Positions 1 to 10,551 are shown, counted from the stretch's first letter. The stretch is 64,000 bases of DNA from Azorinus chamasolen (GCA_963576725.1 OY755241.1:3886062-3950061); one strand, 5' to 3'. The notes: generated from the letters alone by a model not told the origin. Numbers and translations are program-made.

Positions 1-139
1 ATGATGATATTATTTAAATGCTGAAAGAGAAATTCTTGACATAATTCTTTATAAGGTACAATTTATTGATTTAAAAGAATTTATCATTTAACTGATGTGT
101 ATAACCATTATATTTATTTCTCTTCCTCGATTTGCGAAA

Positions 140-930
140 GTTTCAGGTTAGGTTAGGTTAGGAAAATAGTTCTCAAGTTTTACCTTTGACCTTCCAATGA
201 CCTTGATTTTATGTACCACGTCCTTGGTAGAGGATATTATCTTAGTATGTTGTATGTGCACAGTAATTACAATATGCATCACATAGGTAAAATAAAAATA
301 ATGAAATACAAAAAAAGTACAAATTTGACATTTGACTTCTCAAATGTAACTTTTAATCTCTACTTGTGACCTTGACATTGACAATATGTACCAAAGTCCT
401 TGGTAGAGGATATTGACTTAGTACGGTGTATGTACACATTTATTACAAAACATACATCACATGCATAGAAAAATGTACTGAAATTACAAGAAAAAGTACA
501 TATTTGACCTTTGACTTCTTAAATGTGACATTTGACCTCTACTTGCGACCTTGACATTGGCAGTATGTAACAAAGTCCTTGGTAGAGGATATTGTTTTAG
601 TATGTTGATCTTGTACAGTTATTATAAATACATGTCACATATGTAAAACAATTGGACTTCAACATTCACAATTTAGTAAAAAATGGCGTTCGACTTCTAA
701 AATGTGACCTTTGACCTCTACTTGTGACATTGACCTTGACAAACTTATAAAACTCGTGATCAAGGGTACCTCCTTTTTTAAATGAATATCTGTGCCAAGT
801 TTTACTCAAATATATCAATGTTAATGTAAAGTTGTTGAACGAAAAGGTCTTGAAACGGAGAAAAAAACCTAAAATTTGACCTTTGACCCCCAATCGTGAC
901 ATTGACCTAAAAGGGAGTCAATTGAAACTT
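140..930. repeat. ~177-bp tandem repeat rich in TGACCTTTGACC
   Basis: TCCTTGGTAGAGGATATT recurs at 221, 397 and 576, giving a period of about 177 bases. The TTTGACCTCTACTTGTGAC half recurs in two more decayed units to about 910. A short GGTTA run (146-162) sits at the left edge. It is noncoding; I cannot name the parent element. Confidence 0.7.
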
Positions 931-1194
931 ATATTTTTAACATTGCCATGATATTAGTCATTTAATTATAAAGTTATATTAAAATCCTTTCATCAGTTGA
1001 AGAGATATGACGAGATATTTGTGTATGGTATTTATTTTATTTCTACGACAAAGCCGTTGTCATGGAAACTCAAATTTTAGTGCTTTATAATTGTACCACA
1101 ATGATGCCACCCTTCTTATTTAAATTGTTAAGTCATAATCTTTTTTATCTGAAAGTATCCTGTCATTGTAAACCAGGTAACAAAATTTCGAAAA
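931..1194. other. No recognised feature
   Basis: AT-rich DNA between the tandem repeat and the LINE remnant. I see no reading frame, inverted repeat or MITE end here. Confidence 0.5.
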
Positions 1195-1204
1195 ATGTCC
1201 CCTA

Positions 1205-1831
1205 CTAACAGCTTTTGTGTCGTTTTAAAGAAGAAATGACTTTTTCTATTTCATCGAGAGTAATACGTGAATCTAAATCATTAATATGAAGATCAGTGTC
1301 AACATCGTCATCAAAATTATCAGATATATTTGAATGAGGAGTGGCAGATGATGACAGATTAGAGAAATATTGAGCAAATGCATGCATTTCAATATTATTT
1401 TCAGATGTTTTAGATTTTCTGAATTTTTTAATGTATTTCCAGAATTTTCTAGGTGACGATTTTTGTAGATTGCGCATCTTTACTTTTTCCTTGTTGTAAT
1501 ATTTGAATTTAGCACGGCGTTTAACTTTATTGTATGATGCTCTATTAGACAAAAATAACAGTTTATTGTCATCATTTGGGTTACTATAGAAACATCTCTT
1601 AGAGTCACAAAATACCTTTTTTGAAAGTCTGCATTCATCATTAAACCATTTGCAATTACGTTTAACTGTACTCGTTTTACTTGTTGAGAGTGTCTTTCCA
1701 AAATATTTTAATGACAATTCATAGATTAGAGCAGACAATTGTGACATATAAAGATTAAAGTCTATTTCACTTGTAACAAGTTTATCAGTGAGCTCATCAA
1801 ACAATGGTTTATTGCTGTACAAATTATTCAA
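1205..1831 (-). pseudogene. LINE linker between endonuclease and RT
   Basis: The 208-residue frame contains KWFNDECRLSKK and FWKYIKKFRKSK, typical of the basic linker before LINE reverse transcriptases. It ends in TLDEIEKVISSLKRHKSC, where the first RT block begins. No RT follows. Confidence 0.75.
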
Positions 1832-1862
1832 AAACTCTTGGGATTTGGACGAATCCCTAATA

Positions 1863-2730
1863 CTAGTTTGTCATAACAACCGTATTTTCGGATAGTAATT
1901 GCCTATTATAAACAAGGTTGAATGATAGTGAACAATGGTCGGAGAGTTCCGACAACTCAGAAACTGCAAAATTATTTACAAAGTTAAACACAATCGGGTC
2001 ACAAATCACATAGTCTACTAAACTGCACACTGGCCTGTTTCTTAGCTTACCGTGATATGTACAACTACCACTATCATGACGTCCATTGCAAATAATTACA
2101 CTATTCTCTTTACACAAATTTAACAAGTTAATACCGTAATTCTTTACCGTATTGTCTTGATTTTTACGCTCAGTAAAAGAGTCATGCAGATCAGGACCAG
2201 ACGGTAAATCTACGAAACTATTTAAATTGATGTCGGGGATATAATCAGGTAAATCACCCGTGCGTGAATTCAAATAACCAGTCAAATAAACAATGCCTAT
2301 ATATCACTATAGTTTCTAATATCTGCAGACAGACACTCGAAAAAGTCATAATCATAGAGTGGAGAGTTAATGTTTCTGTACAAGTTTGAATCTTCCGGGG
2401 AATATATGATAAACAGAAAAACATTGTTGTTTAAAGACTTAGATAGTTTAAACCACACTATACCATTTTCATGCAGACGAACGAGCTCAAGGTACGGACT
2501 AAAACACCTGCGGAAGTATACAATCACACCGCCGCTATCACGCTTCGCTTTACTATTGTACCGTGGGCGAGGGCAGTTATAACAATTATAACCATCAATT
2601 GAGATGTTGTTTAATTTGGAATGCCAGGTTTAAGAAAATAGTAAAATATCAAATTTTGACACATAATCTATAAAGCTGATGTCATCTAATTTCGATTTTA
2701 TACCCTGCACATTCCAAACTAAAAATGAAA
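1863..2730 (-). pseudogene. LINE AP-like endonuclease, broken
   Basis: The N-terminal motif LVWNVQGIKSKLDD is at 2640-2730. The next motif, normally ETW, reads stop-T-W, so the conserved Glu codon has become TAA. SGGVIVYFR and IIYSPEDSN follow, then a frameshift near 2290. The rest (about 2285-1863) has GRHDSGSCTYHG, SLVDYVICD and ELSDHCSLSF, the C-terminal signatures that include the catalytic SDH. Confidence 0.8.
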
Positions 2731-2749
2731 GCTGCTCATAATTGCATCT

Positions 2750-3484
2750 CTAACTAAATCCGGTATACATTTTACACTCTATGTAAAGCTTGTCATATGA
2801 TATATATGCATCTTTCTCAGCATCACGGGCATTTTGCATAGCGCCAAATAGAGCCTTGCGCCTGTCTTGAATTGTCTTTGGGTATTGCTCCGTAACACGG
2901 TAACCGGTATCTTTGAGCTTTTCTGACGCACGCTTTTTCACTAACATGCTGTCGGGATAATGGTTAAATTTCACGACTATGGGCCTTTTCCTTTCACGAT
3001 TAAATTTGCCAATTCTGTGTGCCCGTTCAATCTTGATTGAAGCATGTGGATCGGCGATCTTCAATGTGTTTTGGCAGAAGTCTAATACAGATTTAACACA
3101 GCTTTCACCCTGCCTTTCCTCGGACGAATTACACTCCGGAAACCCCAAGAAAAGAAGATTGTCACGCATAGAACGTGACTGAATGTCCAACATATCCTCA
3201 TTAAGTTTATGAATCCTGCTGCATTCGTTCGAAAACTTATCGATTTGCTTTTGGCCACGTTTCAGATCCTGATCAATTTTGGATTGGGCAGACTGAATGT
3301 CATCAAGAGTTTGAGAGTCATATGCTCGGCTATGTTCGATCTGGCTCAATTTCTCTTTGGTGCCAGTAGAAGCTGACTCTAGGTTCGAAATGCGGGTATT
3401 CATTGAAGCCATATTTTGGGACAGTGTTGATAACTGATTTTCGATAGAGTCTAATTTCCCCAATTTGTGATTTATAATGAACAA
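2750..3484 (-). pseudogene. LINE ORF1 protein (coiled coil + RNA-binding domain)
   Basis: An open frame of 244 residues. Residues 1-100 are heptad-like and Gln/Ser/Lys-rich (coiled-coil trimerisation in L1-type ORF1 proteins). RDNLLFLGFPE at about 107-117 is the start of an RRM-like domain. The C-terminal part has IERAHRIGK and RPIVVKFNHY, typical of L1-like ORF1 nucleic-acid chaperones. The frame is intact here but the element is not. The true start may lie further upstream, where the frame shifts. Confidence 0.8.
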
Positions 3485-3648
3485 AAGTATCCAGCCACAT
3501 TACAGAACAGAACGGATATTTTATTCAAGACTTATACATAATGTATATCGTCTAGTTTACATATTACATCATATTAATAACACGTGAATATTTACAGGCA
3601 AAAGAAAATATACAAAATAAAAGTTTCAGATTGGTTTTACGACGGTAT

Positions 3649-3842
3649 TTAACCCTTCGCTTGCTATTCACGTCAATATACCTACCTGTAAATAGTGAAG
3701 ACCCAGATGAGACATCAGGGTCTACACTATTTACAAGTTGATTGTGCAACCAATGCACCCCACAGCAGTGATTGCACAGCGATACAATTGTACACAGTGA
3801 AGTATATGTAATTATGCAACAGGGCATGGGTAAAGCAAAGGT
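3649..3842 (+). mobile_element. T5 MITE, right-truncated, palindrome core deleted
   Basis: The TTAA at 3649-3652 is followed by CCCTTCGCTTGCTATTCACG. The central palindrome seen in the other T5 copies is reduced to GATGAGACATCAGGG. The right tip is lost in a C-rich run near 3865. Confidence 0.75.
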
Positions 3843-3865
3843 GTCCGACGCATGCTTGGACTCAC

Positions 3866-4532
3866 CCATGGAACCCCCCCCACCCCCAAAATAATTAAAA
3901 TAAAAATGTGACCGAAGTATGTTAAACTAGCCTAAAACTATCTATTTGAAACTTAAACCACTCCAAAAAACAAGAATACACGACCCGGAAAAAATTCCTT
4001 TCGGGTCTATATATGTATTGAAAGGTACCTAACTACGTCAGATCAGCGGCGGAAAATACAACAGTCATGTTTTTCAAAGTCTTACAGCAAAGCCAATTCA
4101 ACACCGATTTCAATCATTTTGGTCTTGATCCGTTCCAAATTCCATTTGCTAAGCGGCACAGTTAGTGCTTTCCTTAAATATTGCTCCGTCTTGTCGCTGC
4201 AAGACCGCGAATTTGAAAATACGCTAGAGCGAAACGATGTGACTCCCGCCAGGATGCATAGAAGTATATAGGGGGGTCTGTATTCGTTAAACTTTTCAAC
4301 AAAAACGCAAATTATGGTGAAACACATTCGAAAAACATTCAACTCACCGCAGTTAAAATGGTGCTGGCTATTTCCAGTCTGCTACGGGACGCCAGTTTTC
4401 TTTCTCCAACTTTCGGTTTGAACGGAGGTGGGCCATTTCGCTGTTGCCCGGAAGTAGTAGTCAATTTGCATATCGAATAGTTTATGAGCCGGGTCACAGC
4501 AAAATGGTCGCATCCGTTCAAGAGGAAAGTTG
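3866..4532. other. Non-repetitive stretch with weak exon-like signals on the - strand
   Basis: No MITE is seen here. On the - strand, a coding-like segment 4521-4345 ends at a GTGAGT donor. A second segment begins after TTGCAG near 4204 (QYLRKALTVPLSKWNLERI) and ends at GTAAGA near 4087. An ETS-like ACTTCCGG near 4450 precedes an ATG. The frames do not join cleanly across the obvious junction, so this is only a candidate host-gene fragment. Confidence 0.25.
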
Positions 4533-4637
4533 GAGGAGCGTTCTGTATTACTTTTCACCTTGCTTTAAGCAGCCACCTGCCTTTAACACAAAATACTTGA
4601 TGTAATTTAGTGGCCGTTATAGAGAGGTTTTACTGTA
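4533..4637 (+). mobile_element. P1 MITE, right half only
   Basis: It starts inside the central palindrome (GGAGCGTTCTG) and ends GAGAGGTTTTACTGTA, the P1 right tip with its TA. The left half is missing. Confidence 0.8.
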
Positions 4638-4822
4638 CATTTCAAACAGATACACGTACTCTCCGTGTTTGTGTAACATGCTTTGTTTATACCCTTATTC
4701 GACACATTTTCCACCAGCACGTGGTAGGAGTTCTTGCAGTCAATGTAAAATAAGTAAAGTTTAAACTTTCGAGGAGTGTAGTCAGTTGCCAGGGTCGCGT
4801 GTTCGAGTCCGATTGGCTAAAA

Positions 4823-4883
4823 TGCTGCTGCTGCTGCTGATGATGATAATGATGATGATGACGATGATGATTATGATGATGAT
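4823..4883 (+). repeat. CTG/GAT triplet microsatellite
   Basis: A (CTG)n run passes into imperfect (GAT)n. It directly follows a B-box-like GTTCGAGTCC (4800-4810), so it may have grown at the end of a SINE fragment. Confidence 0.8.
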
Positions 4884-4899
4884 ATTTATTTTTATATTG

Positions 4900-5290
4900 A
4901 CTTGAGGAACAAAAATATACAGAGCACTCAATGGTGCGGATGTTGGCTTACGCGATCAAAAATGTGGGAGGAAACCGGAGTACCCGGAAAATATCCACGA
5001 GGCTGGACCGGCGATCATTGTTCCGTTTCCGTACTCCACGGGGTCCCGAGCTTATACAGATTTTGAAACGAACTCCGTGCTCAAGATTCAATACTTACTG
5101 AAACTGACTATTTCTATTAAGTGAAACTTGTTCAGCGGTTAGCTGTTAACAGTTCGAATAAATAATCAAGCCGTTTCCATCCACTCCAACGTTTAACAGC
5201 CTCTGAAGATTCTGAGAATTGGGGGCAGGATTCGAACCTTGAGCTAAATTGTGAAACGCAATTGCGCTTACCACCGCGCCACCCATGGGC
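4900..5290 (-). mobile_element. tRNA-derived SINE, degenerate
   Basis: On the - strand, GGGTGGCGCGGTGGTAAGCG (A box) and GGTTCGAATCC (B box, 5228-5238) form a tRNA-like head at about 5222-5290. The body towards 4900 contains GTGGGAGGAAACCGGAG. It is not a working tRNA: the arms do not pair well. Confidence 0.6.
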
Positions 5291-6040
5291 GCTATCGATT
5301 CGTTTTGTGGTGAGTAGTGATGATAACTTGCAATGGTGCGAATGGCAAATATACAATGATAATCCTATATACTATTAACTAATTAAACATTGTCAGCTAG
5401 GAAACTCAACCTGTTACATACATGTATGTGATTCTAATGTCAACCCCCATATCGGACACTCACATTTGTAACACAGTTTACCTGTTATGAATGTGATCAC
5501 ATTCGTAACATATCAGTTACAAACGTGATCCGTTACAGATGTGGTCTAACAGAGCTACATTGTATCGGCGTGTACGTTGTCGAGTACATGTATTACAATT
5601 CGACCAACTGATAAATGTTTCATTCAAATATTCGTTCATGTTTCAAAAGGTTCAGATCAGGTGCGTGGCGGTGAAAAAGACGGTAGGGAGAGAACGAGGA
5701 TAGAATTTACTAATCACTTCCTGGCGGTAGCAGATATTTGTCTTGACGGCCCCTATTCTTGCATATTGATCTTCTCCTCATCAAGGAGCTTTCATTGTTC
5801 GAAGATATGAAATAAGAGATAGTAGTCTATAGGGATAGCAGTGAAAAAGAGGATTTGGAGAGAATTTACTAAGTACCTCCTCGTTGTAACAGACATGTGT
5901 CTCGGTGGCCCCTACTTGCACCTCCAGAAGGATCTAAACGAGTAGAAAAAACTGCATTAAGCTACCACCTGTTATAGAGATGACATTAATGCTAATCTGA
6001 ACGTTCGATTTAGAATAAGAATTAAGATTTGTTACGGAGG
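5291..6040. other. No gene; imperfect local duplication
   Basis: Two related blocks (about 5670-5780 and 5840-5935) share GGTGAAAAAGA / AGTGAAAAAGA starts, GAATTTACTAA and GGCCCCTA. GTTACAxATGTGATC-like words repeat in both orientations at 5450-5545. No recognisable protein or element. Confidence 0.4.
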
Positions 6041-6140
6041 GGCCTGATTAATGCAGGATAACAGTCGTACAGAAAACTCTTTTAGAAGCTTCCTGTGTGA
6101 CTTTCATCCTGCATTAAGCTGCCGCCTGTCATGCAGACCA
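6041..6140. mobile_element. P-type MITE palindrome fragment
   Basis: It has ATTAATGCAGGATAACAGTC on the left and GACTTTCATCCTGCATTAAG on the right around a decayed centre. The tips are lost. A short piece of the same right arm lies at 5952-5970. Confidence 0.6.
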
Positions 6141-6239
6141 GCATTGACTTCATGAGCATTGACTATCTATATTATTCCATAAGCAATTTGACAATATCTT
6201 GATCTAGGTCTACTACTGTTTGCAAATGTGTTAAACGAT

Positions 6240-6425
6240 ACAAACTATACGTAGCAAAACCTCTATAACAGAAATTTCAGTAAAGAAACAATATATATAT
6301 TTCGGCGAGTGGGTGCTTAATGTAGGATCCTTTGGGAGCTTTCTGCATCATTTTCATCCTGCATTAAGCTGCCAGCTGTCTTACAAACCGGCATTGACAC
6401 TAATTAGAGTGTCCGGTTTATAGCG
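6240..6425. mobile_element. P3-like MITE, decayed
   Basis: The left tip reads AAAACCTCTATAACAG. GGTGCTTAATGTAGGATCC and CATCCTGCATTAAGCTGCC make the palindrome arms. The right tip is a weak GTCCGGTTTATAG. Confidence 0.55.
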
Positions 6426-6945
6426 TTTCTTTGTACTCATATTATGAGACACTGAATTCGGAAAAGGAACTTGTCCGTTCTTGGTTTGTGCGAACAGTGA
6501 AGATCCAGATCAGTCCTCGCACCTCTAGCAATGTTATATCAGGATCCACACTGTTAGACATTCGGTACCGAAAGTACGTAAAACAGCAAATCAGAGTTTT
6601 AGCAAACGTCATATTTCACTTGCATTTCTCGAGGAGCAGTTTACAACTATTAACAACTATTACAACAATTAACATCTCCGCTTACCAATCCGAGGAAGAG
6701 GACAGCAAATTTCATTCTGTTAATTTTCTGCGAAAATAAAAACAAATATTGAAGTTGTTGATGCTGCTGTTACTGTTCCATTGTTATGTAGCATTTTTAT
6801 AGAGCATTTGTTATAGAGCAATATTGATTTATTTTTTTAGCGATTGTTATAGAGCATTGTTATAGAGCAATCGTTATAGAACATTATTATAGAGCAATTC
6901 CGAAAAGAGGAGATTAATCACAAGAATTTATCGAATTGTAATATT

Positions 6946-7142
6946 GACCCTTTACTCCATAAAAACGCCATTCTAAGCAGGAGTCTGATCTTGGTCTACA
7001 CTGTTTGCCTTTAGTATACTATAGATACGTATGATTCTACAGTTTCTGCTGCCGTGGCTAAACATTCACGTGTTCAATCTAATTAATATTCATGAGATCG
7101 TTAACTCTCATATGAATATTCATGGTGTAAATGGTTAACCCT
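6946..7142 (+). mobile_element. T2 MITE with shortened palindrome
   Basis: It starts ACCCTTTACTCCATAAAAAC and ends ATTCATGGTGTAAATGGTTAA. The left palindrome arm is mostly deleted, leaving TCTGATCTTGGTCTACAC. Confidence 0.7.
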
Positions 7143-7170
7143 GTGCTGCATGACTATTAGCTGTAAACAA

Positions 7171-7377
7171 TACAGTAAACCCTCTCTTAACCGGAATTCT
7201 AGTAGAGAGGAATTTGGATATTTTAGGCAGGTGACTGCTTAATGCAGGGTGAAAGTCATGCAGAAAGCTCCTCTAGGAGCTTTCTGCATGACTTCCACCC
7301 TTCATTAAGCTGTCACCTGTCTCCAAGACCGATATTTATACTAAATTTAACGTCCGGTTAAGAGAGGTTTTATTGTA
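7171..7377. mobile_element. P3 MITE, complete
   Basis: The best P3 copy: TA-CAGTAAACCCTCTCTTAACC at the left and a matching GGTTAAGAGAGG right tip ending TTGTA. Arms GGCAGGTGACTGCTTAATGC and GCATTAAG-type sequence flank the centre GCTCCTCTAGGAGC. TA at both ends and a CAGT tip suggest a pogo/Tc1-mariner-type transposase worked in trans; that is inference from the tips. Confidence 0.85.
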
Positions 7378-7489
7378 ATATTTAATGTTTGATTAATGAA
7401 TTTTATAGTGTAAATAAACAAGACAATGTTTGGCTAAGAAAGAATTGGAATAATCACATCTGTATCAGTCCATAAGAAAACAGCAACCG

Positions 7490-7790
7490 TTTGAGCTGGG
7501 TCTACCCTGTTTGCAAATGCGTAAAAAGCATACATATGAACTAAGGAGCGAATTAAAACAAATGCGTGTTCGACTGCTCTCATGACAAACGTAAAACTAT
7601 CGAAACTGCAAAAAATGCAATTTGCTTGCGGTGATAATTATTTTCCCTTTTTTACATTTTAAAACAAGAAGTGTATAAATATGTATTCAAAATGGACAGT
7701 CGCTTGCTTAAAAAATGTTCTAGTAAATATTCATGATGCCATTATTTCTTATATGAATATTCATGGAGTAAAGCATTAATATTCAAACAA
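7490..7790 (+). mobile_element. T2 MITE relic, palindrome lost
   Basis: GTCTACCCTGTTTGCAAATG on the left and the typical T2 right end ATGAATATTCATGGAGTAAA at 7755-7774. The middle is diverged and the core palindrome is gone. Confidence 0.45.
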
Positions 7791-8137
7791 TTAATAAATT
7801 AAAACTTACTCGATGTCTTGGTATGTTCTACAAATTCACTTGAGAGGACTATGACTCCGTAAGAATGTAAGATCGATGTTTGTTTTTCCGCAGTGTATCA
7901 GGTTCCGTTCTGTCGGCAGCATCTGTTTCCGACGACCATTGTCAAACTTATATATGGGATGACATTCAAATCCGACCATAAAACAAGCGACAATGGTGGG
8001 ACCGTCACTTGCACGTGGCAGCAAGGTTAACCCAGGTTACAACTGCCAGTCTAGACACAAGCTCGACTAGACTTAATCATGTATGTTAGAAAGCTATTCT
8101 GTCATCAATTCAAACATAGTGATCGCAAAATGTTTTT
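7791..8137. other. No recognised feature
   Basis: Unique-looking sequence. The only open frame (8024-7836, -) matches nothing I know. Confidence 0.4.
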
Positions 8138-8363
8138 ACTCATTCTTTCCGAGACTATTTTTAGACACAACCTCTTTGAATAAATCTACTGTAAAAGAGC
8201 ATTAACTATAGAAAATATTTTTATTTTAGAATTGTGCTGTTTTAAAACAATTTTGATAAATAGAGCATATGCTCCTGCGGAGCAAATGCTCTATTTATCA
8301 CAATGGTTTCAAAATGATTTTTACAGAGGCTCCAAAATGCGTCAGTAGGAGGGAATAGGTTAA
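8138..8363 (-). mobile_element. T3 MITE
   Basis: Family T3 in its consensus reads TTAACCCATTCCCTC at the tips, with arms CATTGTGATAAATAGAGCAT around GCTCCTATAGGAGC. Here the centre is GCTCCTGCGGAGC. The right TTAA (8360-8363) is also the left TTAA of the next element. Confidence 0.85.
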
Positions 8364-8582
8364 CCTCTTCCCCCTGTTGAATATTCATAGAAGAAATAAT
8401 GACATCTTGACCTATTAATAGTTGATGTTTTAATGGCGTATGTAGACTGTTTTTCAGTAGTGGTGACATTATAGAGTGAGATCTATTGTAATTTCATAAG
8501 CAAACAGAGCAGACCCTGATCTGGGTCTGCTCTGTTTGAAAAGCATGAACATGCTGTTTTATATTATAAGGTAAAGGGTTAA
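8360..8582 (-). mobile_element. T2 MITE with palindrome centre deleted
   Basis: T2 tips (TTAACCTCTTCCCCC; GTAAAGGGTTAA) and subterminal ATATTCATAGAAGAAATAAT. The hairpin is cut to GACCCTGATCTGGGTC, leaving only its base. Confidence 0.8.
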
Positions 8583-8639
8583 CCCTTACTTCAGAAATCG
8601 AGAAAAGACCGTCAGTACAAACAACTCGGATCGAGATCA

Positions 8640-8750
8640 GTACCCAATGTTATAAGACTTCTGAGTGAGTATATGATCATTCTCAAGTATCTGATTGGTC
8701 AGATTCTGAGCTTCTGAGAATGACCTCAGGACCAGAAGTCGAGGAATTCA
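8640..8750. mobile_element. Q foldback MITE fragment (ATTGGTCAGAT)
   Basis: Contains CATTCTCAAGTATCTGATTG followed by GTCAGATTCTGAGCTTCTGA, and TTATAAGACTTCTGAG at one edge. It is a relative of the complete copy at 61819-61993. Confidence 0.6.
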
Positions 8751-8877
8751 GAGTTTGATTTGGGTTCAATTTTTTCGACACAAGTCACCAGGTTAATAGC
8801 TTTTTAACGTCTAGAAAGTTGGCAGCAAACTTGTAGACCAGAGTTTGAATTTGATATAAAACTTTACTTCGGGATAA

Positions 8878-9030
8878 TGGTTACCCCTCAATCTCATAAA
8901 TATTCATGTAAGTTATAATGTGAATACTAATTGGATTAAATTCATAATGTCATTTTGAACAAAGATGTTTTGATGTGACCGTAACTGTAGAATCAGATCT
9001 ATATTATTTCATAAGCAGACATAGTGGGCT
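8878..9030 (-). mobile_element. T2 MITE fragment
   Basis: TAAATATTCATGTAAG and ATCAGATCTATATTATTTCA are T2 subterminal landmarks in T2 order. The palindrome is lost after CATAAGCAGACATAG. Confidence 0.6.
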
Positions 9031-9116
9031 CATCTATTCATTTATGCTTACTGTTTGTACAGAGCATGCGGTGTAAACTGTATTAAGCGACCATTAAAAT
9101 GTCTAATTCTAGGTCT

Positions 9117-9347
9117 TTAACCCATTCCCTCATAGGCTATTTTTAGATCCAATCACTTTGACAAAATCTACCGAAAAGGAGCATTAACTATAGAGAAAAG
9201 GGATAATCTAGAATTTTGTAGTTTGACACCATTGTAATAAATAGAGCATTTGCTCCTATAGGAGCAAATGCTCTATTTATCACAATGGTTTCAATAGGTG
9301 ATTTTTACAGAGGCACAGAAAGGCGTATTTATGAAGGAAAGGGTTAA
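9117..9347 (-). mobile_element. T3 MITE, complete
   Basis: TTAA at both ends (9117-9120, 9344-9347), tips CCCATTCCCTC and GGAAAGGGTT, with a perfect GCATTTGCTCCTATAGGAGC centre. Confidence 0.88.
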
Positions 9348-9530
9348 CCCTTTGTTCCACAAAATACACCCTTTAATGTTTAACGCCTTTACAAACATAG
9401 CAGACCCAGATCCGCTTCTATACGAGCCGTCTGATCAAGATCTGTTCTTATTGTAGATTACTGCATTACCTTTGCCCTGCATTTCACAACCACCTGCTTT
9501 TTAAAACTCATGTGTTTAATTAATAAATGA
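9344..9530 (+). mobile_element. T2 left end joined to a P-type right half
   Basis: The T2 left end shares TTAA 9344-9347 with its neighbour and runs through CAGACCCAGATCC to about 9440. From 9454, CATTACCTTTGCCCTGCATT and CAACCACCTGC are P4/P5 right-arm sequence. The two halves are spliced within their palindromes. Confidence 0.55.
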
Positions 9531-9537
9531 TCGCGTA

Positions 9538-9773
9538 CTCCTTTCTCTCATATAAACGCTTGTCTTGGCAAACAGCTAGATCAGACAGCCGCTGTAGGGG
9601 CCGCCTGATCAGGGTCTGCTTCTGTTTGCTTCAGACATGATATAGATATGATTTTACAGTTTTTGTTTCAAAGCAAAATAATTTCCTTGAAATATTTGCA
9701 TTATATAAATTCAGGTAAAACTATTCACTGTGTCATTATTTCTTACATGAAAAGGCAACAGGTAAAGGGTTAA
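9538..9773 (+). mobile_element. T1/T2 chimeric MITE
   Basis: The left part (CTTTCTCTCATATAAACG, CCTGATCAGGGTCTGC) is T1-like. The right part (GTCATTATTTCTTACATG, GGTAAAGGGTTAA) is T2. Confidence 0.65.
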
Positions 9774-9954
9774 AATAAGAGTCTACTGCACACACTACCG
9801 ATGTAGAACAACGCAATATGACTCTTGGAGGAGTGTTCTTCTCAGGATCAGCACTGTTTGCCATACAAAGTATTTTCGAACACCCTTTTAAATGAAATGA
9901 CGAGAAAGATAAATATCCGGGGGTTAGAATGCCCTTCTAGAACAGCACTACTTT
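9774..9954. other. Unassigned stretch
   Basis: GATCAGCACTGTTTGCC (9858-9874) hints at a decayed TTAA-type palindrome arm. Nothing else is recognisable. Confidence 0.3.
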
Positions 9955-10056
9955 CTAAACCGAAATATTAGTAGAGAAGACTGTAGATATATATTTTTAT
10001 GCAGGCGGTAGCTTAATGCATGATGAGTCTTTCGGACCTATCTGCGTGGTTTTCAC
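9955..10056. mobile_element. P3 MITE left part, interrupted
   Basis: AACCGAAATATTAGTAGAGA and GCAGGCGGTAGCTTAATGCA are P3 left-end and arm sequence. It breaks at CATTTA where the next TTAA-type element begins. Confidence 0.5.
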
Positions 10057-10275
10057 ACGGCATTTATCATTTCCCTTATGTAAGCGCATTTTGACGCATC
10101 TGCAAACAGAGTAGACCCAGATCAGACGGCTACCATAGGATCAGGGTCTGCTCTGTTTGCTTATGGTGTGATATAGATCTGATTCTGCAGCTTCTTCCTG
10201 AGCCAAAATGTCATGTGTTCATAAGCCATTATAAAAAAATAATCATATATCAATATGTATTACGTCATTATGCGT
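10057..10275 (+). mobile_element. T1/T2 chimeric MITE
   Basis: TATCATTTCCCTTATGTAAG begins it. The core GTAGACCCAGATCAGACGGC is followed by an imperfect right arm GATCAGGGTCTGC. The T2-like right side is decayed. Confidence 0.65.
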
Positions 10276-10339
10276 TAGAGGGGTGTTTATTGTATTTTTT
10301 TTGTTTTAGATATATAATAATTTGTTGCTAAATCAGCCA

Positions 10340-10509
10340 GCCGATCATATATGTATGAATGAGCTGACACTATTGAAGAATTCCGATTGGTAGAGCGATG
10401 TGTTGTGTCGTGTTTGAGCTCTTGTTTATCTACATGTACGCATTGTTTGTCTCATCTTAAGGTACATTTGTACACGTACACTCGTCATTAACGATCAGAG
10501 CTAAGAAAG
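10340..10509 (+). promoter_or_regulatory. Putative promoter and 5' UTR of the WAP gene
   Basis: This stretch just upstream of the start codon contains no MITE, unlike its surroundings. It holds an inverted CCAAT box (ATTGG at 10386-10390) and a TATA-like CATATATG near 10348. The transcription start cannot be placed from sequence alone. Confidence 0.35.
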
Positions 10510-10551
10510 ATGACTTCATCTGCGTTACTTCAAGTTCTGCTTATATTCACG
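10510..10551 (+). CDS. WAP gene exon 1 (signal peptide start)
   Basis: Encodes MTSSALLQVLLIFT. The ATG has A at -3 and G at -1, a good start context. The donor GTAAGG follows directly at 10552. The signal peptide is completed by exon 2, so the start is decided by that join: no other in-frame ATG gives a hydrophobic leader. Confidence 0.85.

Larger units (their letters stand above)
1195..3490 (-). mobile_element. Inverted non-LTR retrotransposon (LINE) remnant, reverse transcriptase missing
   Basis: Read on the - strand, the order is ORF1 protein (3484-2750), AP-type endonuclease (about 2730-1863) and the endonuclease-RT linker (1831-1205). It breaks off just at the start of the RT domain (ISSLKRHKS). 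Losing the 3' part is unusual, since LINE copies normally lose the 5' end, so a later deletion or rearrangement is likely. Confidence 0.8.

Noticed and set aside
146..162. Telomere-like (GGTTA)n
   Set aside because: Only about three units, not TTAGGG-phased, and inside a repeat region; no evidence of a chromosome end.
4503..4602. Short + strand frame starting MVASVQEESWRS
   Set aside because: After about ten codons it is P1 MITE sequence; no splice support.
5222..5290. tRNA gene on the - strand
   Set aside because: tRNA-like boxes only; continuous with SINE body sequence and poor stems.
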